In this document: piece by piece, positions 6,699-8,112 of the stretch | How positions within the stretch are numbered: the stretch's first letter is position 1 | Layout: each line of letters opens with the position of its first letter | Assembly (NCBI GenBank): GCA_031280945.1 | Contig: JAITGB010000219.1 | Location: 1-8,112 of the forward strand | Length of the DNA stretch: 8,112 nucleotides | Source of the DNA: Spirochaetales bacterium | GTDB taxonomy: Bacteria; Spirochaetota; Spirochaetia; DTKZ01 | Direction of reading: 5' to 3' | Made by a program: the position numbers and the translations under genes | Notes under the pieces: model-generated | Databases searched by the model: none | What the model was told of the DNA's origin: nothing | Seen by the model: only the letters and a program-made list of their open reading frames with translations

Positions 6699-7346
6699 TT
6701 ACGCCTCCGCGGCCCGCCTGTGGGAATTGACCATACGCATAAGCTCGTTGATATTTTTTACAACGATGCGGTCGGGAAAAACTTCCGCGCGGCGTTTTGT
6801 TACCATGCGGTTGACCGCGTTACGGCAGTATTCGGGCGGCAGTCCCGCCCAGGCGGCTATTTCGTTTATTGTGAGGTGGAACTCCCTTTCCTGTCCGTCC
6901 CCGAAGGGCGCGGGTTCTGATTCGGCGAGCATGAGAAAGACATCTTCTACCCGCGCGTCAAGGTTATCAAGCGTGAGAATCATAAAGCGGCGTCTCTGGT
7001 CGTAGATGCGTTTTATGAGGAGTTTGAGGAGTTTCAGGGCGATTTGGGGGTTGCCGTCCATGAGGACTTCAAAATTTTTGCGGTTTAGGACAAGGGCTTT
7101 TACGGGGTCAAGGGCCAGGGCGTTTGCCGAGCGCGGGGCTTCTTCAAGTATGGCCATTTCTCCGAAAATCTCTCCGGGCTGCAGAACATCCAGGGTTTTT
7201 TCTATGTCGCCTATAATGCGGAAAATTTTCACGCGGCCTGTTTGAATAAGATAAAAAGTATCGCCGGGTTCAAATTCGGAAAAAATGAGTTCCCCGCGCC
7301 CAAAGTCTACGGCAAAACGTTCCAGGGCTTCGAGGTTGATGCTCAT
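6699..7346 (-). CDS. Crp/Fnr-family transcription regulator with cyclic-nucleotide-binding domain
   Basis: This 215-aa protein is the usual size for a Crp/Fnr regulator. Residues about 10-115 form the cNMP-binding beta-roll, with a canonical phosphate-binding cassette: PGEIFGEMAILEEAPRSANA at 57-76 keeps the Glu of FGEMA and the Arg-Ser of PRSA that contact the cyclic nucleotide in CAP-like proteins. A long dimerisation-type helix follows (about 100-140), then a winged helix-turn-helix at about 155-197 (LTINEIAAWAGLPPEYCRNAVNRMV). No Fnr-type cysteine cluster is seen, so cyclic-nucleotide sensing is more likely than Fe-S oxygen sensing. Its ATG overlaps the TGA of the preceding cNMP gene (ATGA, 7346-7343) and aarF begins 3 nt after its stop, which points to one operon. 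Target genes are unknown; autoregulation is possible but no operator is evident. Confidence 0.9.
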   Translation of the reverse strand: MSINLEALERFAVDFGRGELIFSEFEPGDTFYLIQTGRVKIFRIIGDIEKTLDVLQPGEIFGEMAILEEAPRSANALALDPVKALVLNRKNFEVLMDGNPQIALKLLKLLIKRIYDQRRRFMILTLDNLDARVEDVFLMLAESEPAPFGDGQEREFHLTINEIAAWAGLPPEYCRNAVNRMVTKRRAEVFPDRIVVKNINELMRMVNSHRRAAEA

Positions 7347-7963
7347 GCGTTTGCGTCCGTCTTTTTCGCAAGGTTGGGGGAAGAATAGCCCATTTCCACT
7401 TTTTCAGCGGCGCCGGCGGCTTCCTCGGCGAAGCGGCCTGAGGGGTATAATTCCCTGTAGCGCTTAAAAACGTGCAGGGCGTGGGAGGCATCGCCTTTTT
7501 TGAGGTAGTGCTGGCCCACGCTAAAGAGTCCTGCTTCGGGGTCTGTTTTTTCCTTGACGTCAAAGCGGCCCGTTATTCTTTTGTGCAGTTTTCGCAGCTG
7601 GCTTGAGAAGACCTGCATCATCTTCATTGTAAGGCGTATGTTTTGCGAAACGTATTTTTCAAATTCAGGTACGGAAAAATACAGTACGTGTGTTTCCCCG
7701 AGGGCCCGCGCGTCTTCTTCGCGGGGGTACTTGCCCAGGGCGGATTTTACTCCGAAAAATTCTCCTGTCTGGATGAGGTCGCGCAGGGGTTCGCCCGTTT
7801 CAATATCAAAGGAATCGAGGGCGACTTTTCCCGCTTTCAGGATAAAGACTTTGTCGCTCGCGTCTCCCCGAAAGTAGATGACTGAATTTGCCTTGAATGA
7901 CATCGCTTTGGGAGCCATAAGATTACTGTAACTGTTTGGGGGGAGAAAATCAACAATGGGCAA
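7343..7963 (-). CDS. Cyclic-nucleotide-binding-domain protein with TPR-like C-terminus, no HTH
   Basis: A protein of up to 206 aa. Residues about 20-125 form a cNMP-binding beta-roll (SVIYFRGDASDKVFILKAG at 27-45). The phosphate cassette is unusual: GEFFGVKSALGKYPREEDA (67-85) keeps an Arg but has Val-Lys where the canonical Glu-Met stands, so nucleotide binding is doubtful or altered. The C-terminus has no DNA-binding helix-turn-helix. Instead, residues about 143-188 look like one TPR-type repeat (LFSVGQHYLKKGDASHALHVF, then RYRELYPSGRFAEEA), suggesting a protein-interaction role. The start is uncertain: TTG at 7963 is the longest but has no good SD; ATG at 7918, giving MAPKAMSFKANS, would still contain the whole domain but also lacks an SD. 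It heads the operon with the overlapping Crp/Fnr gene and may act with it as a sensor or partner. Confidence 0.85.
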   Translation of the reverse strand: MPIVDFLPPNSYSNLMAPKAMSFKANSVIYFRGDASDKVFILKAGKVALDSFDIETGEPLRDLIQTGEFFGVKSALGKYPREEDARALGETHVLYFSVPEFEKYVSQNIRLTMKMMQVFSSQLRKLHKRITGRFDVKEKTDPEAGLFSVGQHYLKKGDASHALHVFKRYRELYPSGRFAEEAAGAAEKVEMGYSSPNLAKKTDANA

Positions 7964-7987
7964 TGCTTCAATTTAGGGGAGAATTCC

Positions 7988-8112
7988 CGCGCAAGGGACT
8001 GGTCGCAATCCTTACGGATTGCTGCTCGTCCATGCAGCCTGGATAGAAGCGGAAAGCCCGCAGAAAGCGCATCGGCGCTTTCGAGGACTTGGAGCGGATA
8101 GCCCGGTTTTTT
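7988..8112 (+). repeat. Intergenic repeat element, copy 2, with 45-bp insert (may continue past the right edge)
   Basis: This is the inverted partner of copy 1 (4892-4971). It reads CGCGCAAGGG at 7988-7997, then an insert (7998-8042) absent from copy 1, then the conserved core 8043-8112. The core hairpin GAAAGCGC ATCG GCGCTTTC is at 8063-8082. It is flanked by direct repeats AGCGGAAAGCCCG (8048-8060) and AGCGGATAGCCCG (8093-8105), which differ at one base. The element ends in a T-run at the window edge, so its full length cannot be seen. Confidence 0.85.
7998..8042 (+). repeat. 45-bp hairpin-rich insert within repeat copy 2
   Basis: The insert separates sequences that are contiguous in copy 1 (GGG then ATAGAAGCGG). 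It contains a perfect 7-bp stem, GCAATCC TTAC GGATTGC (8005-8022), and a second 5-bp stem GCTGC/GCAGC (8021-8025 with 8034-8038) sharing two bases with the first. GGA is present at both borders (7996-7998 and 8041-8043), which could be a short target duplication or deletion microhomology. Confidence 0.7.

Noticed and set aside
7964..7987. Promoter for the cNMP operon just upstream of its start
   Set aside because: TTGCGC and TAAATT occur but are only about 13 nt apart, too close for a standard promoter; the real one may lie in or beyond the repeat.

Overview
The window is GC-rich bacterial DNA in which every gene I can support lies on the minus strand, so transcription runs from the right edge to the left. 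There are six genes in two blocks. The best guess for the host is a spirochaete of the Treponema/Spirochaeta type. This rests on the paired cyclic-nucleotide-binding proteins and general sequence character, and I hold it with low to moderate confidence.

Right block (about 7963 to 4995): three tightly packed genes. They encode a cNMP-binding-domain protein with a TPR-like tail, a Crp/Fnr-type regulator overlapping it by 4 nt, and a membrane-anchored AarF/UbiB/ABC1 atypical kinase starting 3 nt after the regulator stop. An inverted pair of copies of one intergenic repeat brackets this block (4892-4971 and 7988-8112). The outer copy carries a 45-bp hairpin-rich insert.

Left block (4770 to beyond position 1): putP (Na+/proline symporter), then a homocysteine S-methyltransferase domain encoded as its own gene, then the rest of cobalamin-dependent methionine synthase (folate-binding, cap, B12-binding and reactivation domains), which runs off the left edge. 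The three overlap end to start. Together the last two genes make a split MetH that transfers methyl groups from methyl-tetrahydrofolate through cob(I)alamin to homocysteine.

Two points deserve attention. First, the methyltransferase gene appears to begin at an AUU codon 6 nt after a perfect GGAGG and overlapping the putP stop; no ATG, GTG or TTG can include its conserved N-terminal motif. Second, methionine synthase is broken exactly in the linker between its homocysteine and folate modules, with a 4-nt GTGA overlap and a second GGAGG at good spacing. The only longer non-coding stretch is 4771-4994 (224 bp), which holds repeat copy 1, hairpins and the putP leader. I found no tRNA, rRNA, CRISPR array, transposase or riboswitch.
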